Shown: piece by piece, positions 36,746 through 48,600 of the stretch
Numbering within the stretch: position 1 is the stretch's first letter
How the letters are laid out: every line of letters begins with the position of its first letter
Origin: Anthonomus grandis grandis
Lineage: Eukaryota > Arthropoda > Insecta > Coleoptera > Curculionidae
Length of the DNA: 64,000 nucleotides
Direction of reading: 5' to 3'
NCBI RefSeq assembly: GCF_022605725.1
Contig: NC_065564.1
Location: 2,582,698 to 2,646,697 of the forward strand
The notes under the pieces: model-generated
Databases searched by the model: none
Told to the model about the DNA's origin: nothing
What the model saw: only the letters and a program-made list of their open reading frames with translations
Made by a program: the position numbers and the translations under genes

Positions 36746-37419
36746 GCATTAGCTATCGGAATCTTCTGTTTCACTATGATCAATGTTTAATAATCAACAA
36801 GCCATTAAAAAAGCCTTAAATCCCCTCCAATACTGTGATCAATCTGCTATACTGTGACCATTATTTGAGCAGCAGAGTCCAAATAGTTTCTAATCCATAA
36901 GAACCTTACAGCAAGTTTCTGCCCTACTTGACTATTGAAGTCTTTTGAATTATACGATTTTATTCTTGCTAAAACTATAAGGATTGGGTAATGGATATTG
37001 TTTACAGGGATCTTCTGATTTACTAAGATCATGATTTGAGATCAACAGGCTATCAGCAAGGCCTTAAATTCCCTCCAATATCCAGGTAGAATAAGTTTCT
37101 GCCCTATTTAAGTTTTGAGGTTTAGCTCAATTTGTAGCACAGTCTCCCTAGATTGAGTTATGAAGGTTGGTTAAGACCATCCTGCTCTACTGTGATCATT
37201 ATTTGAGGTCAAAAGTCCTTTTAGCAAAGTCCTATTCCAAAATAACTTGTAGCAAGTTCCTTCCCTACTTGACTGTTGAAGTCTTTTAAATTTTGCCATT
37301 TAACTCAACTTCTGACTCAAAGTGTTTGAAAAGGATAATAAAAATCGAGTATAGAGACCTTTTTTGGTAGACTTATATCAATATTAAGTTGAAGACCAGC
37401 CTAAATTGGCCTTCAATTA

Positions 37420-39590
37420 AAAAAGTTGTCATTTATTTAGTGAAACACTAATTATCCAATGAGTTAGGTTCTACACGAAATCCTGCACACTTTTATTGAA
37501 TCGTTACGATCATAACGAAGCAATATTCAACGTTTATATCAACACCCGCCGCATTATTGGCAATATCAGTCAGCAAAATGCCTCAAATATTACGAAAATT
37601 TCTTAGGCCGCAGTAAAATATTGTCGAGATATATCGCGGCCGTTTACAATTGACACACCCACATGAAATAAATCGGGTCTAATGGCAGAAAGAAACATGT
37701 AATTACATTATCTATTGCCAATTTATTGTTACTACATGAATGAGGTAGTTAATCTCTGTAAAATGCTTAAACGTTTCGCTCGCTTATTCTTATTGCTCTC
37801 CGAGTCGATTTTGATCGCTTCTTTGCATAAATAAGAGAAAAAAAAATTACGACAAATCGAAGAATACGACCGTTACGTTCGCGCCATGCATGATTAGATC
37901 GAATATTGGATTCTCACACCTAAAGAACCTTAAAACCGTGGTTTTTTCCTCCCGAGATGACCAGCAGAGCGAGAAGATTCATTCAAGAAACTGAGAAGCA
38001 ACGGGATCCCGTAAAAAATTAACTTAGAATGCCGCATAACTCAAACATAACGTACTGAGAGGGATAAGCGGTGGTTCCGGCAAAGATCTGTACCCAATTT
38101 CTTCCGTGAATGGCAGGCAATTTAATTTTATTGTCTAATTCAGCGCTCGTTTGACCCCGGTACTGTTATGGAAGCAATCTCGAATTAACTACTGCCGACT
38201 CCTTCTTGGCATCTACACTCCGCTTCATCATCATCATCATCATCGTCCTGGACGTCATCGCGAAAAATCTAGGACCCACGCCCTGCTGCATTTCGCAATT
38301 AGAGGCGTCGTGATGATGGTGAGTTTTCACACCCGAAACGTTATTATTATACGGGTTTATTGATGCAACCTTAGAGCATGAGACGAGTTTTTCAACGACA
38401 TTAGCCGGACGTGGTTATAATTACGAAACAAATAGGGTCGGTAACGTCGAGGTCTATAATTTTAACCCGGTAAGACGGTGGTGGTAAACCGTCCATTAAA
38501 ATTGTGAAATTAGAAACAGCTCCTTCAGACCGCAGGTCAAAATTACAAAAACCGCACGGACCCCGGTTATTAAAACCAATACGTTGAATAAACATATCGA
38601 TTCGCGATGGGGCCTTTGTCAGCCAGATATTGCTTTTTAAATTGTTAGCTACCTGGTAATTGCATATTAACACTTCCATCCTGTGAACCTAAGAATTGTC
38701 GGAGATTACAGGTTTCGGATGATTGTGGCGCGGTGAAATCTGTAATCAAGACGTGCCTGGATGTTTCATGCAAAGAAAAAAAAACGAAAAAATTATTGAA
38801 TATTTATTGGGGTTTTAAGGTAATTCGAGAGGCGAGGGAACCTCTGGGCTGTCAGGCTTATTATAACTTAATCCTGAATTAATTGAAGACGCTATTGTGC
38901 AAAAAAAAACTTTATGCTGCAGAATTATGATTTTTTTTTTAAATAAAGTTTCCAAACCGTTTTTGACGTATCGAGCCGAGCTCGTTGCCCAATCGATTAC
39001 ACAAAAGTTTTCATACAAAAATTTCATGCTTTCTAAAAATTCCGCGCACAGAGTTTACACAATAGTTTTCAAACTTATTTATAAATAACGCGGCGTAAAT
39101 ATTGTTTAAACCGAACCATGGCAATGTTCGTGATTACCGCTACCTACTTATTACTTTGTCAAGTTACGACAGTCTTTGAAAAAAAAATTATTTAACCATT
39201 TTTATCATCGATTGGCACCCTGAGCGCCCAACACCTGAATCCTCGACAACATTTCAACGTTGTCAATTTAATTTAGCCCAAGCAAAAAGCCGCTCGAGTG
39301 TACGTACATCTAAGACCAGAATCAAGATTTGCAAGGGACGTTATTAAAATACCTGGTAATGTTCTCGGTAATAATAAGTAATTCCTGAGGTACAGGTGCG
39401 CGACTCTCATGTGAGAAACTTATCTGGAGGTGCTACGCGATATTAATCGCAAAAAGGTATAAAAGTCGTTCTTGGGGATCTTACTGCGTTTCTTTCGCTT
39501 TGTGATGAACTAACGGGGGCAGTACCATGTAACTACAATTATTTATTCTCTTGCCCTCACTTAGAGTTGACAGCCTAAAGAACTTGATCT
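37420..39590. other. Unique sequence with a short CAT microsatellite
   Basis: No array or supported exon. A (CAT)6-7 tract lies at 38,225-38,244. The regions 37,780-38,100 and 38,150-38,600 are CpG-richer. Frames on both strands at 38,151-39,088 lack domains or splice context and are not called. Confidence 0.4.
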
Positions 39591-40560
39591 TACCGTTTTA
39601 CAAGGCAAGGAACTCCATTTGGAGTTAAAGCAATGTTGGTCTTTAACTGACTTAGTCTCACTAAAACTCTTCTATCTGGAAAATTCTTGATAATTCTAGA
39701 TAAACAAGTAAAACAAGCTGTACTTAATTAAGAAATAAATACTTTACAATAGTTATTTAAAGTGAAAATCAATCGCAGCAAAACTTTTTCAGTTATCCAG
39801 CTTCGAATCCAGTGGACAGCTCAAGACACGTTCGTCCCTAATCGACTTACCTCCAGAAAAACTGACGTATCTTAAAAACTACTTGAGATAAAAAAAACGA
39901 AAGAAACTAGGCTAAGTTAAGAAATAATTGTTTTATAAAAATTGCTTAAGATGCAAAGCAATCCAAAGAAAACTTTTCCAAATATCCGGCTTTAAATCCA
40001 GTGGATAGTTGAAGAACCATTCGTCCCTAACCGATTTACCTCCAGAAAAGCTGACGTATACTTGAGATAAAAATATGGAACAAACTGAGCTGAGTTAGGA
40101 AATATTTGCTTTATAAATTGCTTAAGGTGCCAACCAATCCAGAAGAAACTTTTTCAGTTATCCAGCTTGGAATTCAGTGCAGAGCTCAACAGACGTTTGT
40201 CCTTAACTAACCTACCTCCAGAAAAACTTAGATGTTTCAAAAACCACTTGAGATAAAAAAATTGAAACAAACGGCATTGAGTTAGGAAATAAATGCTTTA
40301 TAAAAATTGCTTAAGGTGCAAAGCCATCTAGGTAAAACTTTTCCAGTTATCTAGCTCCAAATCCAGTGGCTAGGTCAAAAGACGTTCGTCCCTAACCAAC
40401 CTACCTCCTGAAAAACTCACATATTTCAAAAACTACTTGAGATAAAAATATGAAATAAACTGCGTTCAATAAAGAGTTATTTACTGTACAAATATTGTTT
40501 AATGCGTGAGTCAATTGAGACGAGAATTTCTGAGTTATCCAGCAAAGAGCTCAAGGAACA
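39590..40560 (+). repeat. Tandem array of ~185-bp units
   Basis: The block TTATCCAGCTTCGAATCCAG and variants recurs at about 39,793, 39,982, 40,158, 40,346 and, cut short, 40,533. Each unit also has CGTTCGTCCCTAAC, TTACCTCCAGAAAAACT, AACTACTTGAGATAAAA and TTTATAAAAATTGCTTAAG. Divergence between units is moderate. No coding capacity. It ends at a unique block beginning near 40,560. Confidence 0.9.
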
Positions 40561-41880
40561 TTTGGATCTGACTTTGGAACACCAACTGGCAGCTGCAAAC
40601 CAGGATAGCCAAAAAAAATCCTGCTGGTGATACAAATAAAGAACCAACCTCGAACAATACCTTTCGACCGAACTTTCATTTTGATCGAAGTTTAACCACC
40701 GGGTAAAATAATAAAATGGCGCATGGCGCAAACGGGCAGCGTCAGATGGAAAATTTATGGCGCGTCGACCGAATTGGGGCGAAAAAATGCCATTTAACGA
40801 TAGCAGCAGTATATAAATATAGAGATTGAATTTGAATTTATGTTCTAAAGGAAGTGGTATGCGGACTTTCAGAGATCGTAAATAAGCAATGGGCGCGCTA
40901 CGGCTGCTGCTCTCCTACGCTTCGCTTAAAAGATACCTTAAGTGATTTTCGAATTTGTTATAAGTCACCGCCGGTGGTGATAATTCGCACTTGCGCCAAG
41001 AATACGTTGAGTTTTTCTATGTAGTCAAAGCCGTACATCCAATTTCCATCTTTATATTCAAATCCCCGCGATAATTCCAATAAGGCATGGTGAACGGTTG
41101 AAATGCCCGGCACGTACTTCTTGTATGGCAAACGTGTTAAGATCGGCCGATCACAGTTTAAACTGATTGACAACCGCTCATTTGAATATGAGATTGTGTT
41201 AGAATGGTATTTATTAAGCGTATTACATCGTTGGATGCTTGTTGGGTTATTTTTTTGCAATTTTAAAGAGGTAAAAGGTGTTTGTGGATACTACTACTAG
41301 ATTGATTGGCTTAGTAGGTGGTACGATGCATGTCAATCAACCTCCGTTGTTGTTTGATTTAGTAAATAGTTTTGCTGAGGGACACTGAGATCTTTTTATA
41401 AACTACAAGAGCCAACAATAAACAAAGTAACTCCCAGAGGCGGGCACTTTATCTTCGGGTTTTTATGGCAGTTACCAATTAGTAGCCGCAAGAATTTATG
41501 CCTCTCTCGTGCGTAAATGGAGTAAACTATTGCAAAAACGTACGGCGCTCGTTTTTCACATACTATCGCCGTTAATTCAATTTTCGTGTTCTTCACTCAT
41601 TGATCGAGCCATCAATCAGCGGGTCCGAGATACACCGGCGGCACTCCGGTTCTCCTTTTTTTTTTCTTCACCCGACTCTTTTCGCTCCTTATGACATTTA
41701 TTTTAGTTGAAACAGTACGCGCGGTATCTGCTAACAATCATATCTGGCCCCGAATTCCGATTTTCCTATACCCGCATCGGGCACCATTTAATTAAAATTG
41801 ATTAATGGTTCGTGAGTTATCATTAGTCGGTTGTGTGGTTCTAACGAAGAGCCAGCCGAGGTGGCACGAGGATGCAGATA
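40560..41880. other. Unique sequence, partly CpG-rich
   Basis: No repeat is seen. Frames at 40,477-40,731 (minus), 40,958-41,260 (minus), 41,103-41,300 (plus) and 41,396-41,694 overlap in antisense pairs, which argues against any of them. No acceptor-donor pair with a coherent frame was found. Confidence 0.4.
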
Positions 41881-43895
41881 AGAAGAAACTGGTGCTTTTT
41901 AACTAGAACACTTAATGTATCCGAAACTAATAGAGTCCCCTCTTTTTCGACTCATTTTGAGGGCAGTAACTTATTGCTGCACACTTTTTTTGCATGAAGC
42001 GCCCTTTTGGAGTTACTTGATAGGAATCAGGATCTTAAATAGAGATTCCAACACATGGGCACAGTCAAATTAAGGTTCCAAATAACATTTTTAATTTCCT
42101 TTTTTAGAAATAATAATAACTCAATAGTCCCAATAAATTTGAAAGATATCAACAGTCGAGTATGCCACAAACTTCTGCTACATACTCTGGTTAGTTATAT
42201 GATTAATTGTGCAAAGGCAATTGGATTGACCTAGGGATGCAGAAAAGAGGAAACTGATAAATAGTTTTAAGCATTCAAATTTCTGAAATAACCGCTGCTC
42301 ACATTTCCATTTTTCGTCATTTTTAAGGCAGTAACTTATTGATGCAAACTTTCTTTCAATTGGGACCACTTCGAGTTCTCTGATGTGGCTCAGGCTTTCA
42401 AATAGAGACCTCAACAGTCAAATTAAGATTTTTAATAACAATTTTCATTACCCTTTCCAGAAAATGTTGATTAAAACCTAATAAATCTGAAAGACATCAA
42501 CAGTCGAGTAAGCTGCAAACTTCAACTACATACTCTAGTTAGTTATGTAATTAATGTAGAAAGCCTATTGGAATGGCTTAGGGATGGAGAGCAAAAGCTC
42601 TAAATTGCCTTGAAAATATTATTCCAGGCACTCCAAGTAGTTTAGATCCCTGGAATGAGACTACCAGGTTATGTAGAATTTCCAAAACCAACAAAAAAAG
42701 GCCAATATTGAATCAGATTGCCTTGAAGGTCTCTCAGAGTATTTAAAAGATTATTCCAGGTACCCCAAGTAGCTTAGATCCCTTGAAATGAGACTCTTAG
42801 ATTATTTAGAATTGTAAGGTCTAACAGAGAAAGTCATAGATTGGCTCAGATTACCCTCAATTGCCTTGAAGAGCTCTCAGACTAAATAGAAAATTATTTC
42901 AGGTTAGCTTACATGCCTGAAATGAGACTCTCAGATTATTTAGAAGTGTAAGGTCTAGCAGAGAAAGTCATAGATTGGGTCAGATTACCCTCAATTGCCT
43001 AGAAGAGTTCTCAGTTTACTTAGAGATTACTTAGAGAATTATTCCAGGTACCCAAAGTAGCTTAGATGCCTGGAATGAGACTCTCAGATTATTTAAAATT
43101 GTAAGATCTAATAGAGAGAGTCGTAGATTAACTCAAGTTACTCTCAATAGCCTGGGAGAGTTCTCAGAGTACTTTGAAAACTATTACCTTAAGTGACTTA
43201 GATTGTAACAAAAAATAATTTTCTTCTAAAGAATTCTTTATAGGACTCAAAGTATCTGAAACATCCAAAATCGCCTACTTTCGACCCAATTTTTTCGGAA
43301 GTTTTAGGCCAGTAACTTATTGCTGCAGACTTTCTTTGTATTAAGACCACCACTTGCATTTTCTTAAAAGGGCTTAGGGTCTCAAACAGTAAAATTAAGG
43401 TTCCAAAAAACAATGTTCATTTCCCTTACTAAAAATAAATAGTTAGGACTTAACAACGCATTAAAGCTGAAAGAAATCAACAGTCGAGTATACCGCAAAC
43501 TTCTGTTACATACTGTGGTTAATTATTGGTCGATTATTAGTGTGGAAAGCGAATTGGAGTGGTCTGGGTATGCCGAAAAGATAAAACTGAATAATTTTCG
43601 TGCAAGGAATTCTCACATCACAAGGTGAAACTACCAAAATTACCTCTTTATGACTTATTTCCATATCTTCGATATTTTTAGGGCAGTAACTTGTTGCTGC
43701 AGAGTTTTTATGTAATGAGAACCCACTTTAGGCTTCTTTGAAGGGCTAAGGATCTCGAAAAGTGACCTTAGCAGTCAAAAAAGGTTCCTAATAACGATTC
43801 TCACTAGCTATTTAAAAAAATTTTAATCAAAAACTTGAAAGACTTCAACAGTCGAGTATTTCAACAATCTTTTTAATTAATCTTGTTTTTTTCAG
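41880..43895 (+). repeat. Array of 346-368-bp units carrying AACAGTCGAGTATG
   Basis: Each unit has GGCAGTAACTTATTGCTGCA, a GACCACTTCGAGTT-like block, TCAAATAGAGACC, a CAGTCAAATTAAGGTTCC block, CCCTTTCCAGAAAATG and ACATCAACAGTCGAGTATG followed by CCACAAACTT. The last mark is at about 42,148, 42,494, 43,478 and 43,846. The long gap between the second and third marks is filled by another array at 42,590-43,195. A further copy lies at 45,722-46,170, on the far side of both exons. The array runs up to within about 30 bases of the coding exon's acceptor. Confidence 0.85.
42590..43195 (+). repeat. Nested array of ~140-bp units with ATTCCAGG motif
   Basis: ATTCCAGG or ATTTCAGG recurs at about 42,621, 42,753, 42,896 and 43,040. 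Units share AGCTTAGATSCCTGGAATGA, GACTCTCAGATTATTTAGAA, TAAGGTCTA, GAGAAAGTCATAGATTGG and TTACCCTCAATTGCCT. The motif and its partner CCTGGAAT match the array at 200-1,050. It interrupts the larger 346-368-bp array and so arose within it or was inserted. Confidence 0.8.
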
Positions 43896-44026
43896 TATAA
43901 TCATAGATAGTAGCATGATTACGATGGAGTGCCAGCCAGGGGGTCATGGGGGACACCTGGGGCACTCCATGCTCATGGACCCCACAACAAACATGCACCA
44001 GCAGGAGCAGGATCACAAGAAAAAAC
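43896..44026 (+). CDS. Coding exon, probable N terminus of an unidentified protein
   Basis: The acceptor is TCTTGTTTTTTTCAG ending at 43,895 and the donor is AAAAAAC followed by GTAAGT at 44,027. The start codon chosen is ATG at 43,915, with a second Met three codons on. The reading frame is also open for the six codons before it, so translation could begin upstream. The exon gives 37 codons plus one base. The peptide starts MITMECQPGGHGGHL, continues with Met, Pro and Asn, and ends HQQEQDHKKK. A His/Gly/Gln-rich start followed by a basic cluster suggests a nuclear regulator, but I do not recognise the family. This exon is much GC-richer than the repeats abutting it on the left. It joins the microexon at 45,155 in frame. 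Confidence 0.75.
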
Positions 44027-45154
44027 GTAAGTGTTGCTTTGACTTATTTGTAATTTAATCGAGAAACTGGTGCAAAAAAAGGTGACAGGAAGTACGTATT
44101 GGCGGGCAGAAACCTCAATATTTAATACTTTCTTGTCAAGAAGGCAAATATGTAATTTAGACTTTTTTCTTGTTCGGCTGGTTACGCGATAACTTTCCAA
44201 TTTGGCCGAAAATGTGACCGCAGGTTATTAGATTTTTTTTGCTTGAAAAGGCAACTTTATGAGCATAATGAAAATTACGCAAATTCCTTCTTATAAGAAG
44301 CCCTTTGTGGAGCACTAAGAAAATTACGTCATCCAATAATCCAATTAATTCAAATTACCGATTATTGAAATCAATCTAAATGAGGGGGGGAAAATGCGCC
44401 AGCGGTAAGAGGATTATTTAGAATTACTACGCTTTTTTCACGTCACGCCACGATTAATGATTTATTTATGCAAAACGTCACGCTTTGTCAAAAACACGAC
44501 TATAATAATAATTTAATATCGACGCTATTTTTAGCTCTATTTAAATAATTAACTACCAGGGTCGGTTCGGATACGAAATTGCTCGGAAGACGCTCGCGTC
44601 GTCCACCGGGGGAGCCATAAATTGCGTTTTTTTGGCAGCGATTTACCGGGGAAAATTGCCGGGCAATTTATCGGTTTTAGTGGAATTCTCCTGTCCCGTT
44701 TATTATAGACCGGGACGGTATTGAATCAATATAATGCTGAAACACGAGCTCATGTTCAAAATAACTTAATTGAATTGAATTGTGAGCAAAAAACGGGTTT
44801 GAGCAATCACCTGCTGTTTTCAAGATTCGTAGAAGGGAGCAGGAGAATCAAGAATCATTTTTCTGCTTAAAATTCTTCTTTTAAATCTTCCAGGCAAACT
44901 AAATTATTCAATAAACTCTTCCAGATAGTTGAAATTGTTTTTGTGTGTTTCCAAGCGAAGCTAGGACAAATTCGTGGTAAAATTTAAAAATGAGTTCAAC
45001 TATTTGGTAGAACAAAAGACGACAACTACTAAGAAGAGACTAGAAACAGCTTTGAATTTCCAGGAACTCTCTAAAGAATTCATGGTTTTCAGCAAGAAAG
45101 AAATTGAGTTTACTGTAAAGAAAACCCTCTTATTTCTCGTTTGTTTTTTTCCAG
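44027..45154 (+). other. Intron between the two coding exons
   Basis: The interval starts GTAAGT and ends in TTGTTTTTTTCCAG, a canonical pair. It is 1,128 bases long. It is unique, with a CpG-richer centre at about 44,560-44,700. A frame at 44,974-45,225 runs across the microexon in a different phase and is a shadow. Confidence 0.65.
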
Positions 45155-45190
45155 GTGATGGAGGTTCACACGTTGGATCATCAACTGATG
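45155..45190 (+). CDS. 36-nt microexon, phase 1-1
   Basis: A polypyrimidine tract and CCAG end at 45,154; GTAAGTCG begins at 45,191. The 36 bases complete the Arg codon started by the previous exon and encode DGGSHVGSSTD, ending with one base of the next codon. The phase matches the previous exon, so skipping it would keep the frame. The residues are Gly/Ser-rich with Asp and look like a flexible linker right after the basic cluster. No homologue is recognised. The next exon was not identified in the remaining 19 kb; an acceptor-like site at 46,613 gives only about 25 codons before a stop and is not called. Confidence 0.65.
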
Positions 45191-45721
45191 GTAAGTCGCC
45201 CACTACTACTACTACTACTAAATAATTAAAATGTAAATCCGCTGATAAGAAATTAAAAGATACCGAACGAGCGACAGGAACAGCAACAAATTAAAAGTGG
45301 CCTTTATCTAAAACACTCTATCAAAGCCCCGGTCTTATTTAAGTCATTCTACAAGGCGATTTAATGAAAAGCCTGTCAGCTCTGTCACGTATACTTTGTT
45401 CTCGTGTATCGTAGATAAGCTTTTGTCACAAACAGGGACTCTAAAAACGGTTTCTAGATTTGTAGAAGCGGCTTTTTTTTCTTTACTTGCCAGTTGTGAT
45501 AGTAAATTTTCATTGAAAAAAAGAAGATGCGGTTTTGTGTAATTAACGATTGCATCTTTACCATTCCGCCGTAATTTCGTTGATGGCTACGATGAGAAAA
45601 CGATCAATTGCAACATGACGGTTAAGTAGCCACGAAGATGAAAAGCGATGTTACTCTTGCATAATGTTTGATATGTGATTTAATGAGCTCTTGTCCGCGG
45701 GGTATTATACAAGAGAGACCC
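45191..45721. other. Unique intronic sequence after the microexon
   Basis: Begins with the GTAAGT donor and a CACTACTACTACTACTACTA tract at 45,200-45,222. No further exon is visible. A pyrimidine run near 45,472 lacks a following AG in a useful frame. Confidence 0.5.
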
Positions 45722-46170
45722 AAAGTTTGTGGCTTACTTTACTGTTGAGCTTTCTTTTTTTTTCAAAAGCCAATTGGAGTGGCCTGGGGATACAGAAAAG
45801 AAGAAACTGGAAAGTAGGGAATTCTCTATAACTTTATTAGATTAGACACTTTATTAGAAACTACCAAAATCCTCCCTTTTCGTCTCACATTTCTACCATT
45901 TTTAGGGCAGTAACTTATTGCCACACACTTTCTTTGCATTAAGATTACTTCGAGTTGCTTAATGGAGATCAGGGTCTCAAATAGAGACCCTAACGGTCAA
46001 ACTAATGTTCTAATAACAATTTTCTTTACCCTTTCCAGAAAATGTTGATTAAAACCCAGTAAATTTGAAAGACATCAACAGTCGAGTATGCCACAAACTT
46101 TTGCTAGATACTCTGGTTATTTGTACCATTAATGTCGAAAGCCAATTTGCAAAGTGGCTTGAGGGATACA
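45722..46170 (+). repeat. Repeat copy bounded by inverted ends of ~33 bp
   Basis: The left end at 45,722-45,754 reads AAAGTTTGTGGCTTACTTTA then CTGTTGAGCTTTC. The right end at 46,067-46,101 is its imperfect reverse complement, about 80 percent by eye. The interior (GGCAGTAACTTATTG at about 45,905, CCCTTTCCAGAAAATG) is the 346-368-bp family of 41.9-43.9 kb. The inverted ends suggest the family is a small non-autonomous element or a foldback-prone repeat. No target-site duplication could be fixed. Confidence 0.65.
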
Positions 46171-47180
46171 TAAAAAAGATAAGTAACACTCTAAAACTAC
46201 TAATATCACCTTAGAATAACAAAAGGGAGCTGTACCCAGCAGGGGAGGAAAAGAGAAATCAATTAAGCAGGCTAACATGTCACTGATACAGTCCAGTTGA
46301 AAACAATAGTCAAAATAAAGTCCCTTTCACCGGTACCCGTATCTCTCTTACATCACGAGTATCTATAAAATTTAACTGTAGTAATTTTACTACATATGTG
46401 AACAGATAACCGATCGAATGTCAAACAAAACCCAGATACGATCTTTTCAGTAGTATACAGTACGAAATGGCTTTATCGAGCGATCGGTATTGGGTAATAA
46501 TATGGTTTTACTGACCCAGTACGTTTCGGACTATTAGTGTCAATCACGGTGATATGAGACAAAGAAACACGTCGAGCATTATACCATGCATGCCGTGTTG
46601 ATTTTTTCTTTCCAGCAAAATGTTACAAAGGCCATCGTTCATCTCGCAGAAGACACACGACATCGAATGTTTTCCAGCTCTCGTTTCAGACGTAACGTAT
46701 CATATCACGATTCTCGTAAAGCCCGCTCGACTTTCGTGTATATTTCTCGAAATAATCGCATCGGACGCATTCGAATTATTCGCGGGCCTAGGCATGCCTC
46801 CGCGCGTTGACCAAGCCTATAGCCTATGCAAAATGGCAAAGTTGCGTATACAAAACGCAAATTAGAATATTTATGGCACTTTCGCATATTTAAAGCTGTC
46901 ATTAGGACCAATAAATTTAGGTTTACCACTTGTTTACTGCACTGTGATTGGCTACGAGCGGTTTAGTAAGCGGTTTGTGGGCGACTTTTACTATTTAGGT
47001 ATGTTCGCCGTGTTTGTTATATGGGTTTTGTCGAGAGGTATTGCTGTTGGGGATTTTTTCTACCAGGGTTAGTCTAGGTCATTGGTTATAGATAAGTTGA
47101 TTAAGGAGAAAATACTCGACCAGGTGTGACTTCATATATAAGATCAATTCAAGCAATTGTAGAGGAGATCAAGTGGGTAA
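46170..47180. other. Unique, CpG-richer block
   Basis: Three overlapping frames on both strands at 46,586-46,929 reflect low stop density in CpG-rich DNA. An acceptor-like CTTTCCAG at 46,613 is followed by no donor in a coherent frame. No gene is called. The block could be a conserved regulatory element. Confidence 0.35.
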
Positions 47181-47625
47181 AAGATCCTGAGGAAGTTCTA
47201 CAGTTCTGACGACAAACTGCAAGAATTCAGCGGTTGAAGATAAAGAGTTCAACAGTCAAGTAGATAAGAAACCTTAAGGGAATTTAACAGTCAAGTAGGT
47301 AAAAAACCCTAAGAGATTCCAGCAGTCTAGTAAAGAAAAATTGGTAGAATTCAGTGGTTTAACTAATGATTACTAAGAAAGTTCAACGGGCATGTAGATA
47401 AGAAATCTTAAGTGAATTTAACAGTCGAGTAGGTAAGAAACCCTGGAAGAACCCAACAGCAGTTTAGTGGAGAAAATGGGAAAAACTTACTGGTTCAACT
47501 ATTACTGAGAGAGTTCAACAGGGAAGTAGATAAGATACCCTGAGAGATTCCAACAGTGTAGTGAAGAAATACTGTAAGAATTCAGTAGGTGAACTAACAC
47601 CGAGAAAATTGAACATTTTTAGATC
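47180..47625 (+). repeat. Short-unit array with AACAGTCAAGTAG core
   Basis: The phrase GTTCAACAGTCAAGTAGATA, then AGAAACC, recurs with changes at about 47,247, 47,285, 47,384, 47,419 and 47,514, alternating with CCAACAGT-TAGTGAAGAAAA and GAATTCAGTGGTTTAACTAA. Together they form a compound unit of roughly 145 bases made of 35-40-base pieces. The core is the reverse complement of the one in the 34.7-37.4 kb array. Confidence 0.8.
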
Positions 47626-47639
47626 CAGCTGTATTGTCT

Positions 47640-48400
47640 GAAAAATAATTTGCGACTCAATGACCAGTTTTAAAAATTCCGCGACTAAAACAATCTAATT
47701 TCCTTTCGAATCGAATAGAATCGCGAATCGACGAGATCGTGCGTGGTCCACCATGTACGGTGCATAACATCCTGCATCGACCGAAATAAAAGGAGGCGAA
47801 ACAAAGGCAAAAAGAGCAAAAAGTGGCTGACAAACGCCGGAGAAAAGCAAATGTCCGGCTGCTTTGGGTCCGTGTAGGAGGCAGCGACAGCACGTCTAAT
47901 TAACGGTATTGAAAATTATCAGCATTAGAAAGTGCTCCTGATGCGGCGCGCCGTTCGGAACCGCTCGTACCAGAGGACATTCACGGGTTCAGGAAGGAAA
48001 AATAAACGCATGAACCAACATAAATTTATCACGGCGAGACTTTTTTTCACATGTTCACAAACCATAAATGTCGCCATAAAGCATGTGTCCATTAGTACTG
48101 GGACTGTAAAGTCGCATGGCCGTTATCGGGCTCGTACCCTATCTGCCACTATTTATTTAGTCGGACTGCAACCGTGAGTCCGTACAGTATAATTGATAGA
48201 CCGATAAAAATGATGGTTCAATTAGAGATGGTACTTAGCGGCCCGGCGGCAAAAGGACATTATTTATTTGCTTGCTTCGAGTTAAACGAAGATCTCTTTC
48301 TCTCTCTATCTCTCACTTAAGGAAAGACTTATGGCCCAATGTCAATAAGGAAACCTTCTTAATTAGAAATAAAAACAGTCCAAGGATTCAATTTTAAGCT
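47640..48400. other. Unique sequence between arrays
   Basis: CpG-richer, no repeat. Frames at 47,657-47,893 (minus) and 47,932-48,177 (plus) lack any motif or splice support. A CTTTCTCTCTCTATCTCTC tract is at about 48,294-48,312. Confidence 0.4.
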
Positions 48401-48600
48401 CAACTGTCGAGTTCATAACAAACTTTGAGAGACATCAACAGTCAAGTATATAAGAAACCCTGAGAGAGTTCAACAGTCTAGTGAAGAAAAATTGGAACAA
48501 TTCAGTGATTTAAGTAAAGAAACTCAGAGAGTTCAACAGTCGACTAAGTAAGAAACCCTGAGAGATTCTAACAAATTGTTACAAAAGCAATATTTATAAA
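48400..48600 (+). repeat. Short-unit array, same family as 47.2 kb
   Basis: AACAGTCAAGTATATAAGAA, AACAGTCTAGTGAAGAAAAA and AACAGTCGACTAAGTAAGAA occur at about 48,437, 48,471 and 48,535, with CCCTGAGAGAKT between. It is the same compound repeat as at 47,180-47,625. Confidence 0.75.

Larger units (their letters stand above)
34690..37420 (+). repeat. Degenerate tandem array containing the TACTTGACTGTTGAAGTC core
   Basis: Two alternating sub-units recur. Type A has CTGCCCTACTTGACTGTTGA followed by AGTCTTTT and a GGTTTTATTAATTTT block, at about 34,734, 34,889, 35,232, 35,954, 36,917 and 37,258. Type B has a GCCCTATTTGAGTCTTT-like block at about 35,065, 35,415, 36,147 and 37,096. Linked words include GATCATTATTTGAGATCAACAGGC and CTTAAATCCCCTCCAATA. 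The A-to-A spacing is near 340-360 where intact. A sub-block at 35,500-35,900 has its own short repeats around CAACTGCCTGRAAGAAT. A LINE relic interrupts the array. Confidence 0.8.

Noticed and set aside
46613..46700. Acceptor-like CTTTCCAG that could start a third coding exon
   Set aside because: Continuing the microexon frame gives only about 25 codons before a stop and no donor; the peptide has no recognisable feature.
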